DNA of 64,000 bases from Pseudomonas sp. FP2335. GTDB lineage: Bacteria; Pseudomonadota; Gammaproteobacteria; Pseudomonadales; Pseudomonadaceae. A model generated the notes under the pieces. The model saw only the letters and a program-made list of their open reading frames with translations, did no database searches and was not told where the DNA came from. Shown here piece by piece: positions 50,868 to 60,669 of the stretch; position 1 is the stretch's first letter, and each line of letters starts with the position of its first letter. The stretch is taken from the NCBI RefSeq assembly GCF_030687535.1, contig NZ_CP117437.1, positions 5,949,501 to 6,013,500 on the forward strand, written 5' to 3'. The translations under genes were made by a program, and so were the position numbers.

Positions 50868-51740
50868 TTACAGGCCGATCGGCGTGGCTTCGAAGCGCAC
50901 ACGCGGATGGGCGATGCGATCCTGAGCCCGCACCAGTTCCAACTCGTAACTGGCACACGCCTGGGTTTCCAGCAGCACTTCATGCACCGCCGCTGCGGTG
51001 AACTCGAAGGCCGCCACCAGGCTGTCACCCAACAGCACCCGAGCCAGGAACAACCCGGAAGTCAGATCCCCCACCCCCACCGGCTGACGCGGAAACGCCA
51101 GCAATGGCCGACGCAGGTGCCAGCTGCCATCAGTCGTCACCAACAACATCTCGAAACCGTCCGGCAACTTGCCCGGGTAATCCAAATGTTTCACCAGCAC
51201 AGCCTTTGGCCCGCGTGCCAGCAACGCCTTGGCCATTGCCAGGCAGTCGAACAGCGATTGCGGCTTGCGCCCGGCAAAACTGTCCAGCTCCAGTTGGTTG
51301 GGGCACAGGAAGTCGGCCATGGCAGCCGCTTCGTCGAGCAGGAAATCGCTGACTTCCTGGGGCACGATGCAACCTTTCTCCGGGTGACCCATCACCGGGT
51401 CGCACAGGTAAAGGGCCTTGGGGTTGATGGCCTTGATGCGCGCCACGCCGTTCAGAATCGCCCGGCCCTGATCCGCACTGCCCAGATAGCCAGACAGCAC
51501 CGCATCGCAGTTGCCCAGTTCGCCAATCGCGGCGATGCCTTCCACCAGCGCCGGAATTTGCTGCGGCGCCAACACTTCGCCGGCCCACTGGCCATACTGA
51601 GTGTGGTTGGAGAACTGCACCGTGTTCAACGGCCAGACGTTTACCCCGACCCGCTGCATGGGGAACACGGCGGCGCTGTTTCCGGCATGGCCAAAAACCA
51701 CATGAGACTGGATCGCAAGCAGATGAGGTGTGCGTTTCAT
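50868..51740 (-). CDS. pdxY: Pyridoxal kinase PdxY
   Basis: PdxY phosphorylates pyridoxal to PLP in vitamin B6 salvage. The 290-residue protein has the PdxK/Y opening ([20 protein letters not shown]), [32 protein letters not shown], and the anion-hole/catalytic region [19 protein letters not shown], where the catalytic aspartate sits in VGDLTSG as usual for PdxY. It is transcribed alone and diverges from a DUF3301 gene. Confidence 0.95.
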   Translation of the reverse strand: MKRTPHLLAIQSHVVFGHAGNSAAVFPMQRVGVNVWPLNTVQFSNHTQYGQWAGEVLAPQQIPALVEGIAAIGELGNCDAVLSGYLGSADQGRAILNGVARIKAINPKALYLCDPVMGHPEKGCIVPQEVSDFLLDEAAAMADFLCPNQLELDSFAGRKPQSLFDCLAMAKALLARGPKAVLVKHLDYPGKLPDGFEMLLVTTDGSWHLRRPLLAFPRQPVGVGDLTSGLFLARVLLGDSLVAAFEFTAAAVHEVLLETQACASYELELVRAQDRIAHPRVRFEATPIGL

Positions 51741-51857
51741 GCAGGGGATTTCCGTAAAACCGATGAAATTCTGGCCGCGCAGTATGCGACTAAACGCAGC
51801 CTGTACGACAGACCGGCGACACAGTTAAGCTGCTCTCACTTTGTTGGAGTTTTTCGC

Positions 51858-52253
51858 ATGCTGACCCTGGGAAATATCTTCGTGTTGATGCTGCTGGCGA
51901 CCGCTGCCGCCTGGGTGTGGCACAACCACGGCCTGCGCGAGCGCGCGTTGGAGCGGGTCAAGCAGCATTGCGCCAAGCTCGACATCGAACTGCTCGATGG
52001 CGCCGTGGCGCTCAAGCGTATCGGGTTTGTGAAGGATGCCAAGGGGAGGCGACGCTTGGCGCGCATCTACAATTTCGAATTCACCGTGACCGGCGAAACC
52101 CGCCATCCGGGGACCATCACCCAATTCGGCGCCCACAGTGCGCAGATCGAACTAGCCCCCTACCCGTTCGAGATCAAGACGCCGCTGCCCAGCGCCGAAG
52201 TGATCGAGCTCAGCCAATGGCGCCAGGACCACGCGAGCAAGAACCGTCACTGA
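51858..52253 (+). CDS. DUF3301 domain-containing protein
   Basis: The 131-residue protein has a single N-terminal membrane segment (LGNIFVLMLLATAAAWVW) followed by a conserved cytoplasmic stretch (RVKQHCAKLDIELLDGAVAL and RRLARIYNFEFTVTGETRH) typical of DUF3301. GGAG eight bases before the ATG at 51858 supports the start. The function of this family is unknown. Its 3' end overlaps the convergent CobW-type gene by seven bases. Confidence 0.88.
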   Translation: MLTLGNIFVLMLLATAAAWVWHNHGLRERALERVKQHCAKLDIELLDGAVALKRIGFVKDAKGRRRLARIYNFEFTVTGETRHPGTITQFGAHSAQIELAPYPFEIKTPLPSAEVIELSQWRQDHASKNRH

Positions 52254-53218
52254 CGGCAGGCGGCCAGCGCGGCCTGTAGCGTCGCCACGTCCTGTGGCGC
52301 GCTGAAGATCAATTCGATACGTGAATCGCGGCGCCATTCGCTGGGCTGCCAGGCGACTGGGCTGTTATCCACAGCGTTGGCGCTGACCCAGCCTTCGGCG
52401 CTGTGGATAACCAGCTTGGCACGACGCCAGCTCAGGGATGACAGCCATTGATCAAGGCGCTCGGCACTGAATATCTGACCCGGATGCCAGCGCCAGCCGA
52501 TACTCCAGCCGCCTTCTTGAGCCTGGCTGAGGCAGATGGGCAGCGTCGGGTCGCTCCAGATCGCCGGCATTTGCGCGAGCCCCTTGGGCACAGTGAAGTT
52601 ATCCACAGCCGCGCCAGCCTTGATAGTCAGCCCCGGCAACTGCGCCAGCGGCAACTGCGCCTGGCGGGTCCAGTAGCGTGCACAGTCGGGCAATTGCCGT
52701 TCGATGGCCTCACGCTGTGCAGCGTCCAGCCCTTCATCCTTGTTCAAGACCAACAGCCCGGCACCGGCCAGCGCTTGCTGCTGGGCTTGCGGCAAAGGTT
52801 TGCCCGCGGCCAGGGCTTGGGCATCCAGCACCAGTACGCAGGGTTGCACCGCCAGCACGTTTTGCCACGGCGCCTCCTGTAGCTGCTTGAGCAACTGCGC
52901 GGGATGGCCCAGGCCCGACGGCTCGATAAACAACCGGTCCGGCTTGGCCTTACGCAGCAAGCGGCCCAGGCCTACCTGGAACGGCGCACCATTCACACAA
53001 CACAAGCAGCCGCCGGCCACTTCGCCCAGGGCAATGCCATCGTCATCCAGGGTCAACAGCGCAGCGTCCAGGCCGATCTGCCCGAACTCATTGATCAGCA
53101 CGGCCCAGCGCTCGTCCGCCGGGCGCTGGGTGAGCAGGTGCTTGATCAGGCTGGTCTTGCCGGCTCCCAAAGGGCCGGCAATCACGTGGGTGGGAATGTT
53201 CTGCAACATGGAGGGCAT
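52247..53218 (-). CDS. CobW/COG0523 GTP-binding metallochaperone (YjiA-like)
   Basis: A 323-residue G3E GTPase of the COG0523 family, which handles zinc or other metals. It has Walker A GPLGAGKT (residues 15-22), the metal-binding motif GGCLCCVN (C71, C73, C74), IEPSGLGHP, and NKDE for guanine recognition; the C-terminal CobW_C domain spans about 215-323. It is the last gene of the minus-strand group dksA2-zigA-DUF1826, so zinc-limitation control is likely. Three exact TTATCCACA 9-mers lie in the gene. The start at 53218 is tentative; an in-frame ATG lies at 53209. Confidence 0.92.
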   Translation of the reverse strand: MPSMLQNIPTHVIAGPLGAGKTSLIKHLLTQRPADERWAVLINEFGQIGLDAALLTLDDDGIALGEVAGGCLCCVNGAPFQVGLGRLLRKAKPDRLFIEPSGLGHPAQLLKQLQEAPWQNVLAVQPCVLVLDAQALAAGKPLPQAQQQALAGAGLLVLNKDEGLDAAQREAIERQLPDCARYWTRQAQLPLAQLPGLTIKAGAAVDNFTVPKGLAQMPAIWSDPTLPICLSQAQEGGWSIGWRWHPGQIFSAERLDQWLSSLSWRRAKLVIHSAEGWVSANAVDNSPVAWQPSEWRRDSRIELIFSAPQDVATLQAALAACRQ

Positions 53219-53253
53219 CGTTCAGGCCGTGTAGAGGGTTTGATCCTACGCGG

Positions 53254-53897
53254 TTATGCGAGCCAATCCAGTGTCAGGATCAAGCGCCGCTCATCGGCTT
53301 TTAATGCCGGCGAACGGTGGATCAAACCGTAGCCTTCGTTACCGTGCCATTTGGTGCCCTTGAGCAGGGCGACTTCGCCGCAGTGGATCTGCTCGATGCG
53401 CTCGCTGGGCTCGGCGTCCGCCTGGCTCAGTTTGCGGCGATCCATCACGCCTTCGCGCAACCACTGGCTGCCGATGCCAGCGTAGGTGGTGATCAGCCGC
53501 ACCGGCACGTGATCGACGTGAAAACGCGGGCACATGGCCTTGTCCAACAAGCGCAGGCGCACGCCAATGCGCTTGGCGCCCAGCAGGCAGGCAAACGCGC
53601 TGACCAGCCATGACACGTCGGCGATAAAACCTTCGTAGCCTTCAAGATCGCGACAACTGGCCGCCAAACCGTGCAAGTTCGCCGTGGCATCTTCGCTGTT
53701 GAGCTCGATGACCATGGAATCCGCCAAGGGCTCGTTGAGCGCCACCAGCAAGGCGCCGAATTCGGCGATGTGCAGCGGCAACTGCCGCTGCCACAGCGCC
53801 AGGTTGACGCCATCTTCAAGGATTTCAGCGAGCACCAGCGGGGTTTCACCAGCGCTCTGGCGAATAACGGGGCGCAGGGCAATTACCGGGGCCAGCA

Positions 53898-53898
<1 letters not shown>
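53254..53898 (-). CDS. DUF1826 domain-containing protein
   Basis: The 214-residue protein matches the DUF1826 family often found beside COG0523 chaperones. Conserved histidines and cysteines occur in CPRFHVDHVPVRLITTYAGI and the C-terminal KGTKWHGNEGYGLIHRSPAL, reminiscent of a metal-binding cupin-like core. The gene starts inside the zigA stop (ATGA overlap), so translation is coupled. The biochemical role is unknown; zinc-related by context. Confidence 0.9.
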
Positions 53899-55103
<1,205 letters not shown>

Positions 55104-55130
55104 CAGGTATTCCTCATCAGGGTTGGCCGG

Positions 55131-55535
55131 TCAAATCGCCCGTTTATGGCGTTCGCGCAGCTCTTCACGTTCTTTGGCTTCGATACACAGGGTGGCGGTA
55201 GGACGTAGCAACAAGCGCTGTAGGCCGATAGGCTCGCCGGTTTCACGGCACCAGCCGTATTCACCGCGGGCCAGCCGTTCGAAGGCCTCGTCGATCTTGT
55301 CCAACAGCTTCTTTTCCCGCTCCAGCAGGCGCAGTTGCCATTGGCGCTGTTCTTCGGCGCTGCCGACGTCCGCCGGGTCGCTGTTGGGTTCCTGCTCGCG
55401 CAGCAGCTGGAACTCGGCGTCGATGCGCGCTTGCAGCTCATTGCGCTGAGCCAGCAACAGCTCGCGGAAGAAGCCTTGCTGGGCTTCGTTCATGTAGTCG
55501 GCGGGCGGTTGGGCCAGCAGGTCTTGTTCAGTCAT
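55131..55535 (-). CDS. dksA2: Zinc-independent DksA paralogue DksA2
   Basis: DksA2 binds the RNA polymerase secondary channel and, with ppGpp, adjusts transcription when zinc is too scarce for normal DksA. The 134-residue protein keeps the coiled coil with tip DPAD (residues 53-56), but the zinc finger has only two of four cysteines: C96 and C117, with T99 and A120 in place of the others. This matches the P. aeruginosa DksA2 pattern. It is the first gene of the minus-strand zinc operon, with a Zur-type palindrome 35 bp upstream of the ATG at 55535. Confidence 0.95.
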   Translation of the reverse strand: MTEQDLLAQPPADYMNEAQQGFFRELLLAQRNELQARIDAEFQLLREQEPNSDPADVGSAEEQRQWQLRLLEREKKLLDKIDEAFERLARGEYGWCRETGEPIGLQRLLLRPTATLCIEAKEREELRERHKRAI

Positions 55536-55569
55536 GGGGAGCGGTTCACGGGTCAGGCTGTGGCTTAAT

Positions 55570-55582
55570 GTTATAGTATAAC
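55570..55582. promoter_or_regulatory. Zur box between dksA2 and the small secreted-protein gene
   Basis: GTTATAGTATAAC is a perfect palindrome around one base and the core of the known Pseudomonas Zur box. It lies between divergent dksA2 (start 55535) and the gene at 55661, so both may be repressed by Zur with zinc. Confidence 0.85.
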
Positions 55583-55660
55583 AATACAAATAAGCCAATC
55601 CCCCTTGCTCGACATGACGAAGGGCGCAATGCTTGAGCCTCTGCGCCCCTGAGAAGCCTT

Positions 55661-56029
55661 ATGAAATATCTGGTATGCGCCCTGTTGTTGGCAGCGGCAG
55701 GACCTGCCTGCGCCCAAGCGCCGAGCCTGCTGGCGAAATGCTCGCGCAGCGCCAATCTGCTGGCCTGTGTAGACCCCCAGGGCAACGCCTATAGCGTGGC
55801 GACGGTCGGCAGCACCACCTATCTGCGCGGCTTCGAGGTGATCGGCAAACGTCGGTGGGCACAGACCAACAGCCGTTATGGGCAACTGACGTTTTTTACC
55901 GGGCTGGCTTCGGACGGTGAGGCGTGGGTCGGCTACACGCGGCGCGTGGGCTGGACCACCATAAACAGGTTCTCCAGTTCCGGTGGGAGCAGCGCCAAAT
56001 TCACCTGTAGCCGGATAACGGGCTGTTAG
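55661..56029 (+). CDS. Small secreted protein of unknown function (zinc-locus neighbour)
   Basis: The 122-residue protein has a signal peptide (YLVCALLLAAAGPACAQA) and a small mature domain with four cysteines (KCSRSANLLACVDPQG near the start; FTCSRITGC at the end) likely forming disulfides. I recognise no family with confidence. It shares the Zur box at 55570 with divergent dksA2, so it is probably made under zinc limitation. Its stop overlaps the convergent amidase gene by four bases. Confidence 0.8.
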   Translation: MKYLVCALLLAAAGPACAQAPSLLAKCSRSANLLACVDPQGNAYSVATVGSTTYLRGFEVIGKRRWAQTNSRYGQLTFFTGLASDGEAWVGYTRRVGWTTINRFSSSGGSSAKFTCSRITGC

Positions 56030-57228
56030 ACCTGGCCACTCTTCTGTTCCTGGGCCCAGGCCATGTAGCTGTTCATCGGCGGGTTCTTCTCGAAATACTT
56101 TTTCAGGCCGTCGAACAAGCCGTCTGCAACCGCCTGTTGATGACGCGCCGTGACCAGCCGCTCGGCGTCCCTGGCATTGGAGATAAACCCGGTCTCCACC
56201 AGGATCGACGGTACATCCGGTGATTTGAGCACCGCAAAACCGGCCTGCTCCACGCGCTTCTGATGCAGGGTGGTGATGCCTTCCAGGCTGCCCAGGATCG
56301 AGCTGCCCAGTTGCAGGCTGGAGGCGATGGTGGCGTTCATCGACATATCCAGAATCACCCCGGCCAGCATCGGGTCCTTGTCCTTGAGATTGAGCAGGGT
56401 GGTAGCCCCCAACAGGTCGGCACCGTTTTCGCGCTGGGCCATGAAACGTGCGGTGGCAGACGTCGCGCCGCCTTCAGACAACGCATACACCGAGGCGCCC
56501 GAGGCCGTCAGCCGTGGCGCCGCATCCGCATGCACCGAAATGAACATGTCGGCCTTGTGCTGACGGGCGATGTCCACACGTTTGCGCAGCGGCACGAAGA
56601 AGTCGTCGTTGCGTACCAGCTTTACGTCGAAGCCTTTCTCGCGCTTCAAACGTTTGGCCAGCAGTTGGGCGATGGACAGCACCACGTCTTTTTCACGCTG
56701 GCCTTTGGAGCCGATGGCGCCGGGGTCTTTGCCGCCGTGGCCGGGGTCGACCACCACGATGATGTCGCGCTTGGGGTGTGCCTTATCTACGGACCGTGCC
56801 GGTTCGGCGGCGATTTGACGAGGTGCCTGGGTGGCGCTGGTCAGGTCCAGTACCAGGCGATGGCCCTGGCCGTCCTGCGGCGGCAATAGAAAGCTGTTGA
56901 GCCGCATCGGCGCCGCCAAGTCCAGCACGATACGGGTATCGGCCTTGCCGAAATGCCCCGAGCGGATCGAAGTGATGCCGCTGTTCTTCAAGGCCAACTG
57001 CGAGAAATCTCCGCTCAGCCCCGCGCCACTGAGGTCGATGATCAAGCGTTCCGGCGAGGTCAGGGAAAAGGTCTTGTACTGCACCGGACCGCTGAGGTCG
57101 AACACCAGCCGCAGCTTGTCTTCCGAGCGCCATAGGCGTGCATTGCTGATCTGCGTGGCGTGGGCCGTAAACGGCAAGGTGAACAGCGGGCTGACCAGCA
57201 GCAGGTTAAGGAGCTGACGTCTGTGCAT
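56026..57228 (-). CDS. amiA: Zinc-dependent N-acetylmuramoyl-L-alanine amidase (AmiA/AmiB type)
   Basis: This periplasmic enzyme cuts the peptide from peptidoglycan glycan strands during division. The 400-residue protein has a signal peptide (LLNLLLVSPLFTLPFTAHA), an AMIN domain (~30-130), and an Amidase_3 catalytic domain from about 155. The zinc ligands are visible: DPGHGGKDPGA, QREKDVVLS and SVHADAAP, with the catalytic glutamate in LVETGFISN. It is divergent from folE2 with a Zur box between, like P. aeruginosa PA5538. A zinc enzyme in a zinc-starvation group probably supplies extra copies to keep the envelope maintained. Confidence 0.93.
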   Translation of the reverse strand: MHRRQLLNLLLVSPLFTLPFTAHATQISNARLWRSEDKLRLVFDLSGPVQYKTFSLTSPERLIIDLSGAGLSGDFSQLALKNSGITSIRSGHFGKADTRIVLDLAAPMRLNSFLLPPQDGQGHRLVLDLTSATQAPRQIAAEPARSVDKAHPKRDIIVVVDPGHGGKDPGAIGSKGQREKDVVLSIAQLLAKRLKREKGFDVKLVRNDDFFVPLRKRVDIARQHKADMFISVHADAAPRLTASGASVYALSEGGATSATARFMAQRENGADLLGATTLLNLKDKDPMLAGVILDMSMNATIASSLQLGSSILGSLEGITTLHQKRVEQAGFAVLKSPDVPSILVETGFISNARDAERLVTARHQQAVADGLFDGLKKYFEKNPPMNSYMAWAQEQKSGQV

Positions 57229-57312
57229 GAAAAATACCGCAGATAAAAGGAGCGTCCCTACTCGACATGACTGAAAAAAGACCGGAGCAGAAAAATCATC
57301 GTCGACTCAATA

Positions 57313-57325
57313 GTTATAATATAAC
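57313..57325. promoter_or_regulatory. Zur box between amiA and folE2
   Basis: GTTATAATATAAC is the same palindrome as at 55570-55582 apart from its central base. It lies 85 bp before amiA and 33 bp before folE2, in position to repress both divergent transcription units. Confidence 0.87.
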
Positions 57326-57357
57326 ATGTCTTTTTACTTCCAACGATGGACCTGCCC

Positions 57358-58248
57358 ATGAATGCGCTGACTCTGCCGGATATTGCCGCGCAGGCTTCAC
57401 GCCAAGCCTTGCCACTCGACTGGGTCGGCATGTGCGGCATCGCCCTGCCGATCCTCGTCGACGGCCAACGCCTCACCGCCAGCGCGGATGCCGGCGTCAG
57501 CCTGGACGATGGCGAGGCCCGTGGCATTCATATGTCACGCCTGTACCTGGCGCTGGAGATGCTTGAGCAGCAGCCCCTCACGCCGGCACTTCTGCGTAAT
57601 GTACTGCAGCGTTTCCTCGACACACATGAAGGTTTATCTAAGAACGCCTACCTGCGCATCCACAGCGATTTGCTGCTCAAACGCCCGGCATTGGTCAGCC
57701 CGCTGACGGGCTGGAAAGGCTACCCGGTGAGCATCGAAGCGCGCCTGGAAAACCAGATGTTCCACGTGGAACTAAAAATTGACGTTACCTACTCCTCAAC
57801 CTGCCCCTGCTCCGCCGCCCTCGCCAGGCAGTTGATTCAGCAGCAATTTCTTGAGGATTTCGGCAACGCCCCGCTCAAGCACGAAGACCTACTGACCTGG
57901 CTCGGCAGCGCCAACGGCATCGTCGCCACACCCCACAGCCAGCGCAGCAGCGCGCAACTGCACATCCATCTGCAAGGCGATCAACTGCCCTTCACCGACC
58001 TGATCGACAGCGCCGAAGCCGCCCTCGGCACCGCCGTGCAAACCGCCGTAAAACGTGCCGACGAACAAGCCTTCGCCCTGGCCAACGGGCAGAACCTGAT
58101 GTTCTGCGAAGACGCCGCACGCCGCCTGAACCTCGCCTTGAAACGCTCGGATGCCGTCAAAGCCTTCCACCTGAAAGTGATCCACGCCGAAAGCCTGCAC
58201 GCGCACGATGCCGTGGCTGAAAGCCGCTGGACGAGACACCCTGCATGA
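57358..58248 (+). CDS. folE2: GTP cyclohydrolase FolE2 (GCYH-IB)
   Basis: FolE2 makes dihydroneopterin triphosphate from GTP, the first step of folate synthesis, and can use metals other than zinc, replacing FolE under zinc starvation. The 296-residue protein has the GCYH-IB core TYSSTCPCSAALARQ with the catalytic cysteine (C149 or C151) and HSQRSSAQLHIHLQ. I chose the ATG at 57358 (GGA eight bases upstream); an ATG at 57346 lacks a ribosome-binding site. The next gene overlaps its stop by four bases, so it heads the plus-strand zinc operon. Confidence 0.95.
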   Translation: MNALTLPDIAAQASRQALPLDWVGMCGIALPILVDGQRLTASADAGVSLDDGEARGIHMSRLYLALEMLEQQPLTPALLRNVLQRFLDTHEGLSKNAYLRIHSDLLLKRPALVSPLTGWKGYPVSIEARLENQMFHVELKIDVTYSSTCPCSAALARQLIQQQFLEDFGNAPLKHEDLLTWLGSANGIVATPHSQRSSAQLHIHLQGDQLPFTDLIDSAEAALGTAVQTAVKRADEQAFALANGQNLMFCEDAARRLNLALKRSDAVKAFHLKVIHAESLHAHDAVAESRWTRHPA

Positions 58249-58913
58249 TTACCTGCACCGCATTACGTTGGGGCGCCCCGGGCCAGCCGCTGACTCCCGC
58301 CCTGGACCTCACCCTGGAAAAAGGCAGCCTCACCGGGATCATCGGCGCCAACGGCACCGGCAAAAGCAGCCTGCTCAAAGTCATCGCCGGCCTGCAAAAA
58401 CCGCTGGCGGGCAAAGTCAGCGTGGAGGTTCCACGGCGCGGTGGCCTGTCGTTCCTGCCGCAGCAACAACACCTCGACCGCCAGTTCCCCATCAGCCTGC
58501 AAGAGCTGGTCGCCGCCGGCTTCTGGGGCTCGCAGCTCACCCCGCAACAACGCAGCCAACGCCTTGAGGCGGTCCTGGAAGACTGGTGCCTCAGCGGCCT
58601 GCAACAGCGCCCGTTGATGGCGTTGTCCGGCGGCGAATTGCAGCGCGCCCTGCTTGCCCGCATGAGCCTCGCCGAAGCGCCCATCCTGCTGCTCGACGAA
58701 CCCCACGCCGCCCTCGACGAAGACGGCCAGGCACTATGCTGGAAACACATCCACGCCTGGCACGCTGCGGGCCGCACGCTGATCGTGGTCTGTCACGACC
58801 TGGCCTCCGTGCGCCAACACACCCAGCAAGTGGTGCAAATCAAAAGCAGCGGCTGCGTGTTCGGCGACAGCAAAACCCTGATCCGCCCCCAACCACATAT
58901 GCAGGTGGCCTGA
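58245..58913 (+). CDS. Metal (zinc-type) ABC transporter ATP-binding protein
   Basis: The 222-residue ATPase powers the metal importer of this operon. It has Walker A GANGTGKSS (residues ~34-42), Q-loop FLPQQQ, signature LSGGELQR, Walker B ILLLDEP and the switch histidine in VVCHD. It begins inside the folE2 stop codon and ends inside the permease start (both ATGA overlaps). Zinc specificity is inferred from the operon and the cluster-9 binding protein. Confidence 0.94.
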   Translation: MITCTALRWGAPGQPLTPALDLTLEKGSLTGIIGANGTGKSSLLKVIAGLQKPLAGKVSVEVPRRGGLSFLPQQQHLDRQFPISLQELVAAGFWGSQLTPQQRSQRLEAVLEDWCLSGLQQRPLMALSGGELQRALLARMSLAEAPILLLDEPHAALDEDGQALCWKHIHAWHAAGRTLIVVCHDLASVRQHTQQVVQIKSSGCVFGDSKTLIRPQPHMQVA

Positions 58914-59779
58914 TGCACCTCGCCGCCCACCTGTGGATGCCCTTCGTCGACTTCGTATTCATGCGCCGCGCACTGCTCGGCGGGCTCGTGCTCGCCTGCA
59001 GCACCGCGCCGCTCGGTGTGTTCCTGATCCTGCGGCGCATGAGCCTGATCGGTGACGCCGTGGCCCACGGCATCCTGCCCGGCGCGGCCCTTGGTTTCTG
59101 GTTCGCCGGCCTCAGCCTACCCGCGTTGACGATCGGCGGCCTCGGCGCCGGGCTGAGCATGGCTGGCCTGTCCGCGTGGATCACCCGCCGCACCGGCCTG
59201 CGCGAAGACGCCAGCCTCGCCGCCATCTACCCCATCTCCCTGGCCGCCGGTGTGCTCATCCTCGGTCTGGCCGGCAAACGCCTGGACCTGCTGCACCTGC
59301 TGTTCGGCTCCGCCCTGGCGGTGGATCAGACCACCCTCACCGGCATGCTCTGGGTCACAGGCTTCAGCCTGATCGCCATGGCGGCGATCTACAAACCGCT
59401 ACTGCTGGACACCCTCGACCCGCTGTTCCTGCAAACCGTCAGCCGCCTCGGCCCACTCGCCCACGGGCTGTTCCTGACGCTGGTGGTGCTGAACCTGGTC
59501 ATCGGTTTCCAGGCCATCGGCGCCTTGATGGTGGTGGGCCTGATGATGTTGCCGGCCATTGCTTCACGTTTCTGGAGCCGGCGCCTGCCGGTGTTGATCG
59601 CGGTATCGGCGGTGCTGGGATGCCTGTCGGTGTGGCTTGGCTTGTTGCTGTCGTTCTACTACTCGTTGCCCAGCGGCCCGGCCATCGTGCTGGTGGCTGG
59701 CGCCGGGTATCTGCTGTCCGTGGTCTTCGGTCCGGTGCACGGCCTGCTGCGCCGCCCGCCCTTGCTGTCATCCCAATGA
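58913..59779 (+). CDS. Metal (zinc-type) ABC transporter permease
   Basis: This 288-residue ABC-3 family permease forms the inner-membrane channel. It shows about eight hydrophobic segments, an early FMRRALLGGLVLACSTAPLG, LILRRMSLIGDAVAHGILPG, and VVGLMMLPAIASRFW, all typical of ZnuB/TroC proteins. It is coupled to the ATPase gene by an ATGA overlap. The binding-protein gene starts 11 bp downstream. Confidence 0.94.
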   Translation: MHLAAHLWMPFVDFVFMRRALLGGLVLACSTAPLGVFLILRRMSLIGDAVAHGILPGAALGFWFAGLSLPALTIGGLGAGLSMAGLSAWITRRTGLREDASLAAIYPISLAAGVLILGLAGKRLDLLHLLFGSALAVDQTTLTGMLWVTGFSLIAMAAIYKPLLLDTLDPLFLQTVSRLGPLAHGLFLTLVVLNLVIGFQAIGALMVVGLMMLPAIASRFWSRRLPVLIAVSAVLGCLSVWLGLLLSFYYSLPSGPAIVLVAGAGYLLSVVFGPVHGLLRRPPLLSSQ

Positions 59780-59790
59780 GGTGTTTCCCG

Positions 59791-60669
59791 ATGCGCGCTT
59801 TACTCGTACTGTTCAGCCTTCTGCTGCCGCTGTCGATGGCCCAGGCGGCCGACAAACTCCAGGTGGTCACCAGCTTCAGTATTCTCGATGACATCACCCA
59901 CCAGATCGGTGGCGAGCACATCCAGATCAGTAACATGGTCGGCCCGGACGCCGATGCCCACACCTACGAGCCGTCACCGGACGACGCCAAGGCGCTGCTC
60001 AAGGCCAAGATCATCATCAAGAACGGCCTGGGCTTCGAGCCGTGGCTGGACCGCCTGGTGACCAGCACCGAAACCAAAGCCACCGTAGTGACCGCCAGCA
60101 AAGGCGTGATTTCCCACACCATGGACGAGGACGGCGAAACCATCCCCGACCCGCACGCCTGGCACAACCTGGCCAACGCTGAAATCTATGTGAACAACAT
60201 CACCAAGGCCCTGATCGCCGCCGACCCGGCCAACAAAGCCGACTACCAGCGCAACAGCCAAACCTACCTGAAAGAAATCTACCGCCTGCTCGCCGAAGCC
60301 AAGGCCAAGTTCGGCGCGCTGCCAGCCGGCAACCGCCGCATCGTCACCTCCCATGACGCCTTCGGCTACCTGGGCCAGGCCTACGGGATTCAGTTCCTCG
60401 CGCCCCAAGGCCTGTCCACCGAACGTGAGCCATCCGCCGCCGAAGTTGCCGCGCTGATCACCCAGATCCGCAAAGACAAGGTCAAGGCCGTGTTCATGGA
60501 AAACATCAAGGACTCGCGCCTGCTCAAGCAGATCGCTGACGAAAGCGGCGCGCAGATCGGCGGCACGCTGTACTCCGACGCCCTCGCCGCCGAAGGCCCG
60601 GCCAGCACCTTCACCGGGCTGTTCGAATACAACCTCGACACCCTGTGCGCCGCCCTGAGCAAGCCATGA
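59791..60669 (+). CDS. Metal-binding periplasmic protein of the zinc ABC transporter (cluster A-I)
   Basis: The 292-residue binding protein has a signal peptide (LLVLFSLLLPLSMAQA) and the four ligands of zinc/manganese cluster A-I proteins: H57 (DADAHTYEPS), H122 (DPHAWHN), H188 (TSHDAFGY) and D263 (LYSDALA). The spacing 122-188-263 equals that recalled for AztC, and the His-rich loop of ZnuA is absent, so it may be AztC-like. GAGGTG eight bases upstream supports the ATG at 59791. The hisI2 gene overlaps its stop. Confidence 0.93.
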   Translation: MRALLVLFSLLLPLSMAQAADKLQVVTSFSILDDITHQIGGEHIQISNMVGPDADAHTYEPSPDDAKALLKAKIIIKNGLGFEPWLDRLVTSTETKATVVTASKGVISHTMDEDGETIPDPHAWHNLANAEIYVNNITKALIAADPANKADYQRNSQTYLKEIYRLLAEAKAKFGALPAGNRRIVTSHDAFGYLGQAYGIQFLAPQGLSTEREPSAAEVAALITQIRKDKVKAVFMENIKDSRLLKQIADESGAQIGGTLYSDALAAEGPASTFTGLFEYNLDTLCAALSKP

